52,842 bases of DNA from Actinomycetota bacterium (GCA_005884005.1 VAWI01000014.1:70649-123490), one strand, 5' to 3'; shown: positions 22,171 to 32,000, counted from the first letter of the stretch. Notes: generated by a model from the letters alone, not told the origin. Program-made: numbers and translations.

Positions 22171-23979
22171 TCATGCGACCTCCGCCTCTTCGGCGTCCTC
22201 GACCAGGGCGCGCGCTTCGACCGCGTCCGCGAACTGGCGCTCCAGCAGGCCGTGCTCGTAGATGTCCCGGTACACCTGGCTGGTCTCGAGCAGGTCGTCA
22301 TGTGCGCCGCGCGCGGCGATTCGTCCGTCGTCGACCACCACAATTTCGTCCGCTAGCGAGATCGTCGACAGGCGATGGGCGATGATCAGGGTCGTCCGGC
22401 CTTCCATCGCCTCGCGCAGGCCAAGCCGGATCCTCGCCTCGGTGCTCGCGTCAACGGAAGCAGTCGCGTCGTCGAGAATCAGGATGCGCGGATCGACGGC
22501 GATTGCGCGGGCGATCGCAAGCCGCTGGCGCTGCCCGCCGGACAGCGTGATCCCGCGCTCGCCGATCACCGTGTCGTACCCCTCCGGCAGACGCTCGATG
22601 AACTCATGGGCCTGGGCGAGCCGGGCGACGTGCTCGATCTCTTCGTCGCTCAGCCCGGGAGCCCCGAACGTGATGTTCTCGCGGACCGTGGCCGAGAAGA
22701 GAAACGTGTCCTGGGAGATCGCTCCGATCTCGCTTCGGAGCGAGTGGAGACTCACGTCCCGGACGTCGGCCCCATCGATCGTGACGCGCCCGGCGGTGAC
22801 GTCGTAGAACCGGGGCACCAACGAGGTCAGCGTTGTCTTGCCCGAGCCGGTGTGTCCGATCAGCGCAATTGTCTGTCCCGGCGGAACGTCGAGATCGATG
22901 TTCTCGAGCACCGGCCGTCCAGGGATGTATTCGAATCCGACCCCTTCGAAACGGATGTGACCGCCCCCGGCCGGAAGCTCACCGGCGCCGGGCCGATCGG
23001 TCACTTCTTCGGGCTCGTCGATGACCTGGAAGATGCGCTCGCCCGAAGCCGTGGCCCGTTGCGCCTGCCCGATCCACATTCCGAGCGAGCGAAGCGGTAC
23101 CACGAGCATGCCGAGATAGAGGTTGAACGCGACGAAGCCGCCGACCGAGAGCTCACCCGACGTGACCATGCGCGCGCCAATGAGCAGGACGGCGGCCTGG
23201 GCGACGAGCGGCACCCACGAGATCAGGGGGACGTAGAGCGCGCGCTGCCGGTTGGCCTTGATCGTCTGGTCGAAGACCGCCTCGGTACGAGCCTGGAACT
23301 TCTCGCGCTCTTTCGGCTCCTGTGCGAACGACTTGACCACATGGACGCCGACGATGTTCTCCTCTGCGACGGTGGCCACGTCGGCGAGCTTCTGCTGAAC
23401 CTCGCGCAGCGTCGGGTGGGAAACGTGGCTGTAGCGGTACGCGAGCGCCACCAGCACAGGCGTGATCGCGAGCGCGATGAGCGCCAGCTTCCATTGGAAG
23501 AAAAGCAGCACGCCGGTAACGAAGACGACCGTGAGCATGTTCTGAAAGAAAAAGATCAGCCCGTAGCCGAGGAAGAAGCGCACGCCCTGAAGATCGACGG
23601 TCGCGCGGGACATGAGCTGACCGGTCTGGTGGCGGTCGTAGAAGCCGAACGAGAGCCGGACGAGATGCGCGTAGAGACCTTGGCGAAGGTCCATCTCGAC
23701 CGCGAGCGCCTGCTTCCCGGAGATCATCCGGCGCCCGAACATCAGGACCGCACGAACGACTCCCAGCGCGACGATCGCGCCGATGTAGATCCACAGTTTG
23801 TGTGAATCGTGGGGCGAGAGCGCGTCGTCGATCACGTTCTTCGTGATCCAGACGAGCGCGATCTGACTGCCCTGGTAGCCGATCGCGAACACGGTCGAAA
23901 CCGCAAGCGAGCGCTTGTATGGCCTCAGAAACCCGAGCAGCCGGAAGAAAGTCTGGCGATAGCGCGGTGCGTCGGGCAT
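22171..23979 (-). CDS. ABC exporter half-transporter, subunit A
   Basis: This 602-residue half-transporter has a membrane domain (about 25-300) and an ATPase domain: Walker A GHTGSGKT (375-382), signature LSGGQ (479-483), Walker B ILILDD with Asp at 504 where the catalytic Glu should be, and H-loop His 535. Asp here is the mark of the degenerate site in heterodimeric exporters such as TM287/288. That site would be completed by the altered LSLGQ of the partner. ATG 23979 lies 6 nt after TAGATT on the minus strand, whose TAG is also the stop codon of the preceding glycosylase gene. Confidence 0.9.
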   Translation of the reverse strand: MPDAPRYRQTFFRLLGFLRPYKRSLAVSTVFAIGYQGSQIALVWITKNVIDDALSPHDSHKLWIYIGAIVALGVVRAVLMFGRRMISGKQALAVEMDLRQGLYAHLVRLSFGFYDRHQTGQLMSRATVDLQGVRFFLGYGLIFFFQNMLTVVFVTGVLLFFQWKLALIALAITPVLVALAYRYSHVSHPTLREVQQKLADVATVAEENIVGVHVVKSFAQEPKEREKFQARTEAVFDQTIKANRQRALYVPLISWVPLVAQAAVLLIGARMVTSGELSVGGFVAFNLYLGMLVVPLRSLGMWIGQAQRATASGERIFQVIDEPEEVTDRPGAGELPAGGGHIRFEGVGFEYIPGRPVLENIDLDVPPGQTIALIGHTGSGKTTLTSLVPRFYDVTAGRVTIDGADVRDVSLHSLRSEIGAISQDTFLFSATVRENITFGAPGLSDEEIEHVARLAQAHEFIERLPEGYDTVIGERGITLSGGQRQRLAIARAIAVDPRILILDDATASVDASTEARIRLGLREAMEGRTTLIIAHRLSTISLADEIVVVDDGRIAARGAHDDLLETSQVYRDIYEHGLLERQFADAVEARALVEDAEEAEVA

Positions 23980-23988
23980 TCCTGGAAT

Positions 23989-24612
23989 CTAGCCGCCGGC
24001 AGGAGCCTCGCCGACCTTGGCGAGCTCCGCGCGAACCGATGCGGCGGCCCGTTCGACCAGCGACCGGTTTGCAGGGGAATTGAGCCAGCCGCTCGCCCCG
24101 GAGGGGTGCGGGAGCGGGATCGCAACGGCGCCGTCGAGTTCGTAGCGCTCGCCGACGCATCCGGTGACGTTTGACAGGCCGAGCAGCCGCCGGACCGCGA
24201 GGCCGCCGACAGGGACGATGAGTCTCGGCCTGATCAGCCCGAGCTCCCACTCACGCCAGAGCGAGCAGAGCTCCTGCTCCTTCTGCGTCGGCGTGCGATC
24301 GCCTCGTCCCGAAGGCGCCTTGCCCGGGTAGCAGCGGGTGACCGAAGCGCAGTAGAAAGTGGCGTAGAACTCGTCCTCGTCGAGTTGGAGCCAGCGACGC
24401 AGTGTCCCGCCGGCGCGGCCGCGCCAGGGCCGGCGTTCTTCCCCTTCTACGACACCGGGCGCCTGCCCGAACATGTAGGCGCGCTGCCCTGTGTAGGGCT
24501 GGACGACCGGCAACGACTCGAGCGGGTAGCCCGCTTCGACGCATGCCCGGCAGACGCGGTTGTCGCGCTGAAGCGATTGCAGTGATCGATAGCTCGAGCG
24601 CCTGCGAGTCAT
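23989..24612 (-). CDS. Uracil-DNA glycosylase superfamily protein
   Basis: The 207-residue protein resembles the iron-sulfur uracil-DNA glycosylases (families 4/5). Motif A is FGQAPGVVEGEE (about 49-60), motif B is LPHPSGAS (about 172-179), and Cys residues in VCRAC near the N-terminus and YCASVTRCYPG in the middle fit a [4Fe-4S] site. It would remove uracil or deaminated bases from DNA. The exact family is uncertain because the residue after motif A differs between families. It starts 10 nt after the methyltransferase stop and is probably co-transcribed with it. Confidence 0.85.
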   Translation of the reverse strand: MTRRRSSYRSLQSLQRDNRVCRACVEAGYPLESLPVVQPYTGQRAYMFGQAPGVVEGEERRPWRGRAGGTLRRWLQLDEDEFYATFYCASVTRCYPGKAPSGRGDRTPTQKEQELCSLWREWELGLIRPRLIVPVGGLAVRRLLGLSNVTGCVGERYELDGAVAIPLPHPSGASGWLNSPANRSLVERAAASVRAELAKVGEAPAGG

Positions 24613-24622
24613 TCCGGGCTGC

Positions 24623-25207
24623 TCATGCCTGCACGGCCACGAACCATCGGCCCGCGAAGAGCACTCGGCCGCCGAGCTCCTCGGCGAGGCGGTCGGGCTC
24701 GAAGAAACGCTTGTACACCTGCCACCGGGAGCCGTCGTTGAGCACTCGCTCCTGCCACTCGACCGGCTCGACCTCAGCGTGCAACGCCGAGTCGACGACG
24801 ATCAGCTCGCCTGCGACTCGGCTCGCCTCGCTGAGGAACGTCACGCGGTCGTCTTCCTCGAGGTGACCGTAGAAGAAGCTTGTGAACAGGCGCTCGAACG
24901 CGTTGTCTGCGAAAGCCAGCTCCAACGCGTCCGCCTGTAAGAACCGTCCGTCAGGAACCTTCGCCCGAGCGAGCTCGAGCATCGATGCGCTTTGGTCGAG
25001 GCCGGTGATCTCACCCGGAAGATGCTGAGTCAAAAAGCCGGTTCCACAGGCCACATCGAGCGTCCGGGCGCGGGGGAGCGCCTCAAGCGTGCGGGTGAGA
25101 GCCGCAGCTTCCTCGTGCCAGCCCGGCCGGTGGCGGTTCGCGAGCAGCCCCGTCCCGAGCCACCAATCGTCGTATTCCGCCGCCCGGCGCTCGTAGTAGG
25201 CCCTCAC
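24623..25207 (-). CDS. Class I SAM-dependent methyltransferase
   Basis: The 194-residue protein has the Rossmann methyltransferase motifs: LDVACGTGFLTQHLPG (motif I, about 49-64), GLDQSASMLELARAK (post I), FLQADALELAFADNAFERLFTSFF (motifs II/III). The N-terminal YYERRAAEYDDWW is common in small-molecule methyltransferases. Substrate unknown. The GTG start lies 8 nt after TAGTCT on the minus strand, within the 19-bp divergent region shared with ftcD. The uracil-DNA glycosylase gene follows. Confidence 0.9.
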   Translation of the reverse strand: MRAYYERRAAEYDDWWLGTGLLANRHRPGWHEEAAALTRTLEALPRARTLDVACGTGFLTQHLPGEITGLDQSASMLELARAKVPDGRFLQADALELAFADNAFERLFTSFFYGHLEEDDRVTFLSEASRVAGELIVVDSALHAEVEPVEWQERVLNDGSRWQVYKRFFEPDRLAEELGGRVLFAGRWFVAVQA

Positions 25208-25226
25208 GCGGTCCTAGACTACGCGG
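25208..25226. promoter_or_regulatory. 19-bp bidirectional leaderless promoter
   Basis: The starts of the methyltransferase (minus, GTG) and ftcD (plus, GTG) are 19 bp apart. TAGACTA (25215-25221) reads TAGACT on the plus strand, 6 nt before the ftcD GTG, and TAGTCT on the minus strand, 8 nt before the methyltransferase GTG. This repeats the design seen at 10335-10351. Confidence 0.65.
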
Positions 25227-26129
25227 GTGCTTTTGCCGCTCGAGTCGGTGCCGAACTTCTCGGAAGGGCGCGATGGGGTGACGCTCGACGCGCTCGCCGG
25301 CGCCCTCTCAGCGCATGCCCGCTTGCTCGATGTGCATGCCGACGCAGACCACAACCGATCGGTCTTCACGCTAGTCGCGCACGAGGGAGACCTGCTCGAG
25401 GCACTGGTTGCAGGAATCGCCTGCGCGCGAGATCGGATCGATCTCCGCCGGCACCAGGGAGCGCATCCGCGGGTAGGTGCCGCTGATGTCGTGCCCGTGG
25501 TTCCGGTCGGGGCGGATGAGATGGAGCGAGCGAAGCGGGCCGCGCTCGAGCTGGCCGGCCGAATCGGCGACGAGCTCGCCCTGCCGGTGTTCCTCTACGG
25601 GGAGCTCGCGCCCGGCCGCGGGCCGGCGTTCTACCGCAGGGAGGGCCTCGAGGGGTTGCGCCGGCGCGTCGCGTCCGGCGAGCTCGCTCCGACCTTCGGG
25701 CCGAGCCGAATCGACGAGCGTTGGGGCGCCGTGCTGGTCGGAGCGCGCCGGCCGCTAATCGCATTCAACGTCAACTTCCGCGGCGAGCTCGTGGCGGCGC
25801 GCGAGATTGCCTCGATCGTCCGGGAGCGCGACGGCGGCTTCCCGGGTGTGCGTGCCCTCGGCCTCGAGCTCACGCGCGCCGGACTCGTGCAGGTCAGCAT
25901 GAACGTCGAGGACTGGGAGGCAGCGGCGCTGCACGAGCTCGTCGCGACGATCGAGCGCGAGGCAGCCGCGCGTGGCGCAGACGTCGTCGGTTCCGAGCTC
26001 GTCGGCTTGATGCCGGGCGGCGCCGCTGCCGCAGCCGCGGGTGCGGCCCTGCGAATCGACGGGTTCGACGCTTCTCGCGTTCTTGAGCTGCGGTTGCTCG
26101 AGGCGTGCGAAGCCGACTCTCGCAGCTGA
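25227..26129 (+). CDS. ftcD: Glutamate formimidoyltransferase
   Basis: This enzyme moves the formimino group of N-formimino-L-glutamate to tetrahydrofolate, the last step of histidine degradation to glutamate. The 300-residue protein has ESVPNFSEGRD, DVHADADHNRSVFTLVA, DLRRHQGAHPRVGAADVVPVVP and FNVNF(R), the blocks of the N- and C-terminal formiminotransferase subdomains. The cyclodeaminase domain of the bifunctional form is absent, and no separate one is seen. GTG follows the divergent TAGACT box. It opens the hut cluster, with hutH, hutU and hutI downstream. Confidence 0.94.
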   Translation: MLLPLESVPNFSEGRDGVTLDALAGALSAHARLLDVHADADHNRSVFTLVAHEGDLLEALVAGIACARDRIDLRRHQGAHPRVGAADVVPVVPVGADEMERAKRAALELAGRIGDELALPVFLYGELAPGRGPAFYRREGLEGLRRRVASGELAPTFGPSRIDERWGAVLVGARRPLIAFNVNFRGELVAAREIASIVRERDGGFPGVRALGLELTRAGLVQVSMNVEDWEAAALHELVATIEREAAARGADVVGSELVGLMPGGAAAAAAGAALRIDGFDASRVLELRLLEACEADSRS

Positions 26130-26186
26130 CCCGAAAAGCCACGGATTCGGCCCAGACGCGTGTCCCTCCTGTGCGTGATTTCCTTC

Positions 26187-26221
26187 TAGGCTCGACGCGG
26201 GGAGGAGGTTGGCTGTGCCTT
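26187..26221 (+). repeat. Copy 2 of a 35-bp element (-10 box plus purine block)
   Basis: TAGGCTCG, GCGGGGAGGAGG and GCCTT match 9180-9214 (minus) at 31 of 35 positions. It lies in the 203-bp gap between ftcD and the PRC-like gene. A transcript starting here would begin with a strong Shine-Dalgarno-like block but no long ORF follows it: the nearest frame is TTG GCT GTG CCT TGA. It may be a promoter plus leader for the gene at 26333 or a small RNA. Confidence 0.6.
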
Positions 26222-26332
26222 GACCAGGCGCTCGCCCTCGCCCCGACGACCAGGTCTTCGCCCGACTCGCCGACCCAGCGGCGCGACTTGCCTGCCGCGA
26301 TTCCGGGCCCTATCCGTCAGACTCACGACGCG

Positions 26333-26758
26333 ATGGCTGATCCCGTCTCGTGGCTGATGATCGAAACCGGTTGGAAGGTGCTCGCTGTCGACGGCAGCGA
26401 GGTCGGAGAGGTCGATGAGGTGGCGGGCGACAGCAGCGTGGACATCTTCGACGGACTGGCGATCGCGACCAGTACGTTCGGGAAGCCTCGCTACGTGCCT
26501 TCGGAGCAGATCGCGGAGATCACCGAAGGAACCGTGCGGCTGTCGTTGACGCCCGAGGAGGTCGGGCAGCTCCGCGAGTATCTCGAGCCGGCGACGAGCG
26601 CCGAGATCGAACCTGACAGCAAACGCGGCCTCGGTGGGTCGCTTTCGTCGGAAGGGCGGAAGCTCGAAGGCAAGGTGCTCGCTCCGACGCAGCGCCGACA
26701 GCACTCGATGAACATCTGGCGCCGAGTCGGGTTCTTCTTCCGGCGCCTGTTCGGGTAG
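26333..26758 (+). CDS. PRC-barrel/DUF2171-like protein
   Basis: The 141-residue protein has an N-terminal barrel-like part, GWKVLAVDGSEVGEVDEVAGD followed by FDGLAIATSTFGKPRYVPSEQIAEITEGTVRLSLTPEEVGQL, which resembles PRC-barrel/DUF2171 domains that mediate protein contacts. The C-terminus is basic and hydrophobic (NIWRRVGFFFRRLFG), like an amphipathic membrane-binding helix. No enzyme motif is seen. ATG 26333 is favoured by the conserved start; a weak CAGACT box is 9 nt upstream. It sits between ftcD and hutH, but a link to histidine use is not shown. Confidence 0.7.
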   Translation: MADPVSWLMIETGWKVLAVDGSEVGEVDEVAGDSSVDIFDGLAIATSTFGKPRYVPSEQIAEITEGTVRLSLTPEEVGQLREYLEPATSAEIEPDSKRGLGGSLSSEGRKLEGKVLAPTQRRQHSMNIWRRVGFFFRRLFG

Positions 26759-26825
26759 CGAGGTCTCCCTTCCAGGCTGGCCGGCCGCGGTCCCGCGCAA
26801 AACTGCCGGGCTAGACTGGCCGCAA

Positions 26826-28370
26826 ATGGCCCTCCGCACGGCCGTCCAGCTGACAGGCGACAACCTGACGATCGACGACGTTTGGGCAGTCGCGGTCGAC
26901 CGAGCGCCTGCGGCACTCGGCAGTGGGGCGCGAGAGAGGATCGTGCGCGCCCGCGAGCTGGTCGAGCGCGCTGCTCACGGGACGAACGAGCACACCTACG
27001 GGATCAACACCGGCTTCGGCCGCTTCGTCTCGCGCTCCATCCCGGAGGAGCTGACAGGCGAGCTTCAGCTCCGGCTGCTCCGGAGCCATGCGTGCGGAGT
27101 GGGTGAGCCTTATCCGGACCAGGTCGTTCGGGCGGCGATGCTCCTGCGGGCGAACGCCCTTGCCAAGGGCTTCTCCGGGGCGCGCCCACAGACTGTCGAG
27201 CTCCTGATCGAATGCCTGAATCGCGGCGTCCTGCCGCACGTTCCCAGCCGGGGATCGGTTGGGGCCAGCGGGGACCTCGCCCCGCTCGCTCACCTCGCGC
27301 TGCCGCTCGTCGGCGAGGGCGAGGCGTGGGTTGGCGAGACCCGGATGGACGGCGCGGCTGCGCTTGCCGCAGTCGGACTCGCTCCGATCGTCCTCCAGGC
27401 GAAGGAGGGGCTCTCGCTCGTCAACGGAACGCAGTTCATGGCCGCGGTCGGCAGCCTGGGATTGGCGCGGGCGAAGCGGCTCGCCAAGACCGCTGACCTC
27501 GCCTGCGCCTTGTCCCTCGAGGCCTTACAGGGATCACGCGCGAGCTTCTTGCCGCAGATTCACGCAGCCCGCCCGCTGCCCGGGCAGGTCGACTCGGCCG
27601 CGAACGTCCTCGAACTGCTCGAGGAGTCGGCGATCATCGAGTCGCATCGCTGGTGCGACAAGGTGCAAGACGCGTACTCACTACGCTGCGCGCCCCAGGT
27701 CCATGGCGCCTCGCGCGACCTGCTTGCATACGTCGAGGCGACCGTGTCGGTCGAGTTGAACGCAGCGACCGACAATCCACTCGTCCTGGTCGACGACGAC
27801 CTGCTCGTTTCGAACGGAAATTTCCACGGCCAGCCGCTTGCCTTTGCCCTCGATGCGCTGGCGATGGCGCTGTCCGAGTTCGCCGACATCTCGGAACGGC
27901 GCGTCGAGCGGCTCGTCAACCCGAGTCTGTCGGACGGCTTACCGCCTTTCCTGACGAACGACGGAGGCCTGAACTCGGGGTTCATGATCCCGCAGTACGT
28001 GGCCGCGGCGCTCGTCAGCGAGAACAAGGTTCTTTGTCACCCGGCGAGTGTCGACTCGATCCCGACCAGCGCCGGGCAGGAAGACCACGTGTCCATGGGC
28101 AACGCCGCGGGGCTGAAGGCGTGGCAGGTGCTGGCGAATGCCGAGCGCGTGCTCGCGATCGAGTTGCTCGCGGGTGCTCAGGCGATCGAGTTCCTCGCGC
28201 CTCTCGAGCCCGGCCTCGGCGCACGCGCGGCTCGGAACGCGGTTCGAGCCTTGTCGCCGCGCGTCTCCGACGATCGGTCCCTTGCGGGCGACATCGAAGC
28301 GGTCGCGGAGGGGATCCGCGACGGCGGTCTCGTTGCGGCGATCGAGGCCGAGGTGGGGGAGCTTCGGTGA
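26826..28370 (+). CDS. hutH: Histidine ammonia-lyase
   Basis: This enzyme deaminates L-histidine to trans-urocanate using an MIO cofactor formed from Ala-Ser-Gly. The 514-residue protein is normal length and has YGINTGFG (about 59-66), [14 protein letters not shown] with the ASG triad (about 145), [21 protein letters not shown] and [11 protein letters not shown]. The ATG is 8 nt after TAGACT (26812-26817) with no Shine-Dalgarno. Its TGA stop overlaps the GTG of the next gene (GTGA), and hutU and hutI follow in the same tight series. Confidence 0.97.
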   Translation: MALRTAVQLTGDNLTIDDVWAVAVDRAPAALGSGARERIVRARELVERAAHGTNEHTYGINTGFGRFVSRSIPEELTGELQLRLLRSHACGVGEPYPDQVVRAAMLLRANALAKGFSGARPQTVELLIECLNRGVLPHVPSRGSVGASGDLAPLAHLALPLVGEGEAWVGETRMDGAAALAAVGLAPIVLQAKEGLSLVNGTQFMAAVGSLGLARAKRLAKTADLACALSLEALQGSRASFLPQIHAARPLPGQVDSAANVLELLEESAIIESHRWCDKVQDAYSLRCAPQVHGASRDLLAYVEATVSVELNAATDNPLVLVDDDLLVSNGNFHGQPLAFALDALAMALSEFADISERRVERLVNPSLSDGLPPFLTNDGGLNSGFMIPQYVAAALVSENKVLCHPASVDSIPTSAGQEDHVSMGNAAGLKAWQVLANAERVLAIELLAGAQAIEFLAPLEPGLGARAARNAVRALSPRVSDDRSLAGDIEAVAEGIRDGGLVAAIEAEVGELR

Positions 28371-28576
28371 ACCGGGACGAGCCGCCTCGTTCCCGCCACC
28401 CGCTTCGAGACACCGTGATCATGTACGGGGTTCTCGCGCTCGTGATCGTCCTGGTTGCGGCATTCACCGGCGGAGGCGTGGCGAGGGCGATACTCGTCGC
28501 GGCGGCCTTCTTCATCGGGGCCACCGCGTGGAGCTGGTGGCGGTATCGCAGGCGGGTCGAGCAGGAGCGGGACTGA
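28367..28576 (+). CDS. Small membrane protein in the hut operon
   Basis: The 69-residue protein begins [21 protein letters not shown] and has two hydrophobic segments ([18 protein letters not shown] and [20 protein letters not shown]), then a charged [10 protein letters not shown] tail. I do not recognise it. It overlaps hutH by 4 nt (GTGA) and hutU by 1 nt (TGATG), so it is certainly translated if the operon is. It might be an accessory to a histidine or urocanate transporter, but nothing in the sequence shows this. Confidence 0.75.
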   Translation: MNRDEPPRSRHPLRDTVIMYGVLALVIVLVAAFTGGGVARAILVAAAFFIGATAWSWWRYRRRVEQERD

Positions 28577-30288
28577 TGACTGCCGTCGACACGGTCGCCG
28601 CGACCGTCGAGGCGCTGTGCGGTGACCTCTCGAAGATCCGGGCTCCGCGAGGAACAGACCTGAACGCCCTCTCGTGGGAAACGGAAGCGCCGCTCCGGAT
28701 GCTGCTCAACAATCTCGACGCAGACGTTGCGGAGCTTCCCGAGCAGCTGATCGTCTACGGCGGCTCGGGGCGAGCGGCCCGCAGCCACGAGGCCTTGAAG
28801 GCGATCGTGGCGACACTGCTACGGCTCCGCGACGATGAGACCCTCTTGGTGCAGAGCGGCAAGCCGGTGGGGGTGTTCCGGACGCACCCCGGCGCTCCGC
28901 GTGTGCTGATCGCAAATTCCCTGCTCGTGCCGCATTGGGCGACGTGGGACGAGTTCCGCAGGCTCGAGGCACTCGGCCTGACGATGTTCGGCCAGATGAC
29001 GGCGGGATCGTGGATCTACATCGGCACGCAGGGCATCCTGCAGGGCACCTACCAGACGTTTGCGGCGGCGGGCGAGCGCCATTTCGGCACGCCCGAGCTG
29101 GCCGGACGCACGATCCTGACGGCCGGGCTCGGTGGCATGGGCGGCGCGCAGCCGCTGGCCGCGACGATGGCCGGGGCCGTCATCCTGTGTGTGGAGGTCG
29201 ATCCGGCGCGGATCCAACGCCGGCTCGAGACTCGCTACCTGGACGAGGCGACGGGCTCGCTCGAAGACGCGCTGGCGCGCATCCGTGCGGCTGCCGCCGA
29301 GCAGCGGCCCCTGTCGGTCGGCCTCGAGGGGAACGCGGCCGAGGTCGTACCGGAGCTCGCTCGCCGTGGCGAGCACTTCGATCTCGTCACCGATCAAACG
29401 GCCGCCCATGACCCGCTGACGGGCTATGTCCCGGCCGGGCTGTCGGTCGAGGCGGCAGCTGGCCTTCGCGCGGACGATCCGGACGAGTACCTCCGCCGTG
29501 CCCGGGACTCGATCGTCCGCCATGTCGAGGGCATCCTCGAATACGTCCGGCAGGGAAGCTATGTTTTCGATTATGGCAACAACTTACGAGGTGAGGCCTA
29601 TGCGGGCGGCGTAGAGCAGGCGTTCACATACCCGGGCTTCGTCCCGGCCTATATCCGGCCGCTGTTCTGCAAGGGCGTCGGACCGTTCCGGTGGGCGGCC
29701 CTCTCCGGTGATGAGGCGGACATCGCCACGATCGATGAGACGCTCCGCGGACTCTTCCCGGATGACGCTGCGCTCCAGCGCTGGCTCGAGCTGGCTCCCG
29801 GGCGCGTCGCCTTCCAGGGCCTTCCGGCGCGCATTTGCTGGCTCGGCTACGGGGATCGCGCGCGAGCAGGTCTCGCGATCAACGAGCTTGTTCGCTCGGG
29901 CAAGGTGAGGGCGCCCGTCGTGATCGGTCGCGATCACCTGGACTCCGGCTCTGTCGCGTCCCCGTATCGCGAGACCGAGGCGATGCGGGACGGATCGGAC
30001 GCGATCGCTGATTGGCCGATCCTGAATGCGCTGCTCAACGTCGCCGCGGGTGCCACGTGGGTAAGCGTCCACCATGGCGGTGGCGTCGGCATCGGTAACT
30101 CCATTCACGCCGGGATGGTCGTCGTTGCCGACGGCAGCGACGAGACGGCCGAACGGATCGAGCGCGTGCTCACGACCGATCCGGGGACGGGCGTTCTCCG
30201 CCATGTCGATGCGGGCTACCCCGAGGCGATCGCCTTCGCGGCCGATCACGGGCTCGAGCCACCGATGCGGCCGCAGCCTGGCGAGTGA
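28576..30288 (+). CDS. hutU: Urocanate hydratase
   Basis: Urocanase hydrates urocanate to 4-imidazolone-5-propionate using tightly bound NAD+. The 570-residue protein has [35 protein letters not shown], the NAD-binding loop [36 protein letters not shown] and [16 protein letters not shown] 28576 is fixed by the one-base overlap with the preceding stop and by the conserved N-terminus; the longer open frame is an artefact of the hutH region. Confidence 0.97.
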   Translation: MTAVDTVAATVEALCGDLSKIRAPRGTDLNALSWETEAPLRMLLNNLDADVAELPEQLIVYGGSGRAARSHEALKAIVATLLRLRDDETLLVQSGKPVGVFRTHPGAPRVLIANSLLVPHWATWDEFRRLEALGLTMFGQMTAGSWIYIGTQGILQGTYQTFAAAGERHFGTPELAGRTILTAGLGGMGGAQPLAATMAGAVILCVEVDPARIQRRLETRYLDEATGSLEDALARIRAAAAEQRPLSVGLEGNAAEVVPELARRGEHFDLVTDQTAAHDPLTGYVPAGLSVEAAAGLRADDPDEYLRRARDSIVRHVEGILEYVRQGSYVFDYGNNLRGEAYAGGVEQAFTYPGFVPAYIRPLFCKGVGPFRWAALSGDEADIATIDETLRGLFPDDAALQRWLELAPGRVAFQGLPARICWLGYGDRARAGLAINELVRSGKVRAPVVIGRDHLDSGSVASPYRETEAMRDGSDAIADWPILNALLNVAAGATWVSVHHGGGVGIGNSIHAGMVVVADGSDETAERIERVLTTDPGTGVLRHVDAGYPEAIAFAADHGLEPPMRPQPGE

Positions 30289-31547
30289 GCGACCGCGCCG
30301 GCGCCGGCGGGCGGCGCCTGCTCGTCCGTGATCTCGCCCAGCTCGTGACACCGCTGGGGACTGAGGCACCGCTTCGTGGTGCCGCGCTCGCGAGCGTGGG
30401 GGTGATCGAGGACGCGTACATCCTCTGCGAGGAGGGGCGAATCGCGGCACTCGGCCCGCTGCGTGAGCTTGGTGCGGCCCCCCGGGAGGCAAACGGCGAG
30501 CTCGAGGAGTTGGACGGCCGTGGTCTCTGCGCTATACCGGGGCTCGTCGATTGCCACACGCACGCCTGCTTTGCCGGCGACCGGGTCGAGGAGTTCGAGC
30601 TGCGGGCCACCGGCGCGTCCTACGAGCAGCTCCAAGCGGCCGGCGGGGGCATTCTCGCGACCGTGCGCGCGACCCGGTCGGCGGGCGAAGCCAGCCTGAA
30701 AGATGCCGTTCGCCGGCATCGCGGGTGGATGCGGCGCACTGGGACGACGACCTTCGAAGGCAAGTCCGGCTACGGCCTCGACCTCGAGACCGAGCTCCTG
30801 TCGCTGCGCGCGATTCGGGAGTCCGGCGGCGTTGCGACCTGGCTCGGCGCCCATGCCGTGCCGCCGGAGTTCGACGATGCCGATGCCTATCTCGACTTTG
30901 CGCTCGCCGACGTCCTCCCGCAGGCTGCCGAGCTCGCAGTGGCCGCAGACGTCTTCCTGGAGGAAGGCGCGTTCAGCGTCGACCAGGCGCGCCGTTACCT
31001 GGAGGCGTGCCGTGCCGCGGGGCTCGCGCTTCGGCTGCACGGCGATCAGTTCAACGAGCAAGGCGCGATCGGGCTGGCGATCGAGCTCGGCGCTCGGTCG
31101 GTCGATCATCTCGAGGCGACAGGAGACGGCGGCGTCCGAGCGCTGGCCGCGAGCGGGGTCGTCGGCGTGCTCCTCCCGGCGAGCGCCCTTTTTCTCGACC
31201 GGCCGATGCCTCCGGCCCGCGCGCTCGTCGACGCGGGCGCGCCGATTGCACTCGCGACCGATTTCAACCCGGGCAGCTCCTTCTGCGAGAGTCTTGGTGT
31301 CGTCTCGTCGCTCGCGGTCACGCAGCTGCATCTCACCCCCGCCCAGGCGCTCTCGGCCTGCACCGTGAACGCGGCCCACGTGCTCGGTCTGGCGGGGCAG
31401 GTCGGCCGAATCGCCCCTGGGTACAAGGCAGACCTCGTCCTGCTCGACGCACCGGACTGGCGCTACCTCTCGTATCACCTCGGCGCCGACCTCGTTGCCG
31501 CGGTGATCGAGGGCGGCGAGGTCACGTGGAGCCGCGCTGCCGACTGA
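30285..31547 (+). CDS. hutI: Imidazolonepropionase
   Basis: This amidohydrolase-fold enzyme opens 4-imidazolone-5-propionate to N-formimino-L-glutamate, the substrate of FtcD encoded at the other end of the cluster. The 420-residue protein shows the metal motif [13 protein letters not shown] (about 84-96), [18 protein letters not shown], a His in [15 protein letters not shown] and [12 protein letters not shown] start overlaps the hutU stop (GTGA). With HutH, HutU and FtcD it completes histidine to glutamate. Confidence 0.96.
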   Translation: MSDRAGAGGRRLLVRDLAQLVTPLGTEAPLRGAALASVGVIEDAYILCEEGRIAALGPLRELGAAPREANGELEELDGRGLCAIPGLVDCHTHACFAGDRVEEFELRATGASYEQLQAAGGGILATVRATRSAGEASLKDAVRRHRGWMRRTGTTTFEGKSGYGLDLETELLSLRAIRESGGVATWLGAHAVPPEFDDADAYLDFALADVLPQAAELAVAADVFLEEGAFSVDQARRYLEACRAAGLALRLHGDQFNEQGAIGLAIELGARSVDHLEATGDGGVRALAASGVVGVLLPASALFLDRPMPPARALVDAGAPIALATDFNPGSSFCESLGVVSSLAVTQLHLTPAQALSACTVNAAHVLGLAGQVGRIAPGYKADLVLLDAPDWRYLSYHLGADLVAAVIEGGEVTWSRAAD

Positions 31548-31580
31548 TCCAAGCGAAACGGCCGCGCTAGGCTTGCTGCG

Positions 31581-32000
31581 ATGGCTTCACGCAAGCAGCG
31601 GCGCCGGCGGGCGAAGGAACGGCGGCACGAGTACGAGTACGTCTACGTAGACGACGCAGGACGGGAAATCGAGCCCGCCCCGGACGACAAGCCGGAACGC
31701 GGCCGCTCGCGAGGGAAAACCAGTGCGAATGGGGGCAAGGCGGCCCGCGGCAAGCGAGCGGGGCCGGTTCGGGAGGCGAAGCCGCCCTCTTGGAACCGAT
31801 CGGTTCGTCGTTCGCTTCTGTTCCTGCCGCTCTTCTTCATCGTCTTTTCGCTCGTGAACAAGCACTCGGCGATCGAAGTCCGCTTCCTCAGCTCGCTCGC
31901 CTACTCGGGGCTCTTCGTGCCGCTCACGTACTTGATGGATCGCACCGCTTACCGCACGTACCTGCGCAGGTCGGGGCAGCAACCGGCCCCGAAGCGTTAG
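31581..32000 (+). CDS. Small basic membrane protein, unknown
   Basis: The 139-residue protein has a very basic, low-complexity N-terminus (MASRKQRRRRAKERRHEYEY and a Lys/Arg/Gly-rich stretch to about residue 68), then two hydrophobic segments (SLLFLPLFFIVFSLV and FLSSLAYSGLFVPLTYLM) and a basic tail. It is probably an inner-membrane protein with a cytoplasmic nucleic-acid- or lipid-contacting tail; the family is not recognised. TAGGCT (31568-31573) lies 7 nt before the ATG, so it has its own leaderless promoter after hutI. Confidence 0.75.
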   Translation: MASRKQRRRRAKERRHEYEYVYVDDAGREIEPAPDDKPERGRSRGKTSANGGKAARGKRAGPVREAKPPSWNRSVRRSLLFLPLFFIVFSLVNKHSAIEVRFLSSLAYSGLFVPLTYLMDRTAYRTYLRRSGQQPAPKR

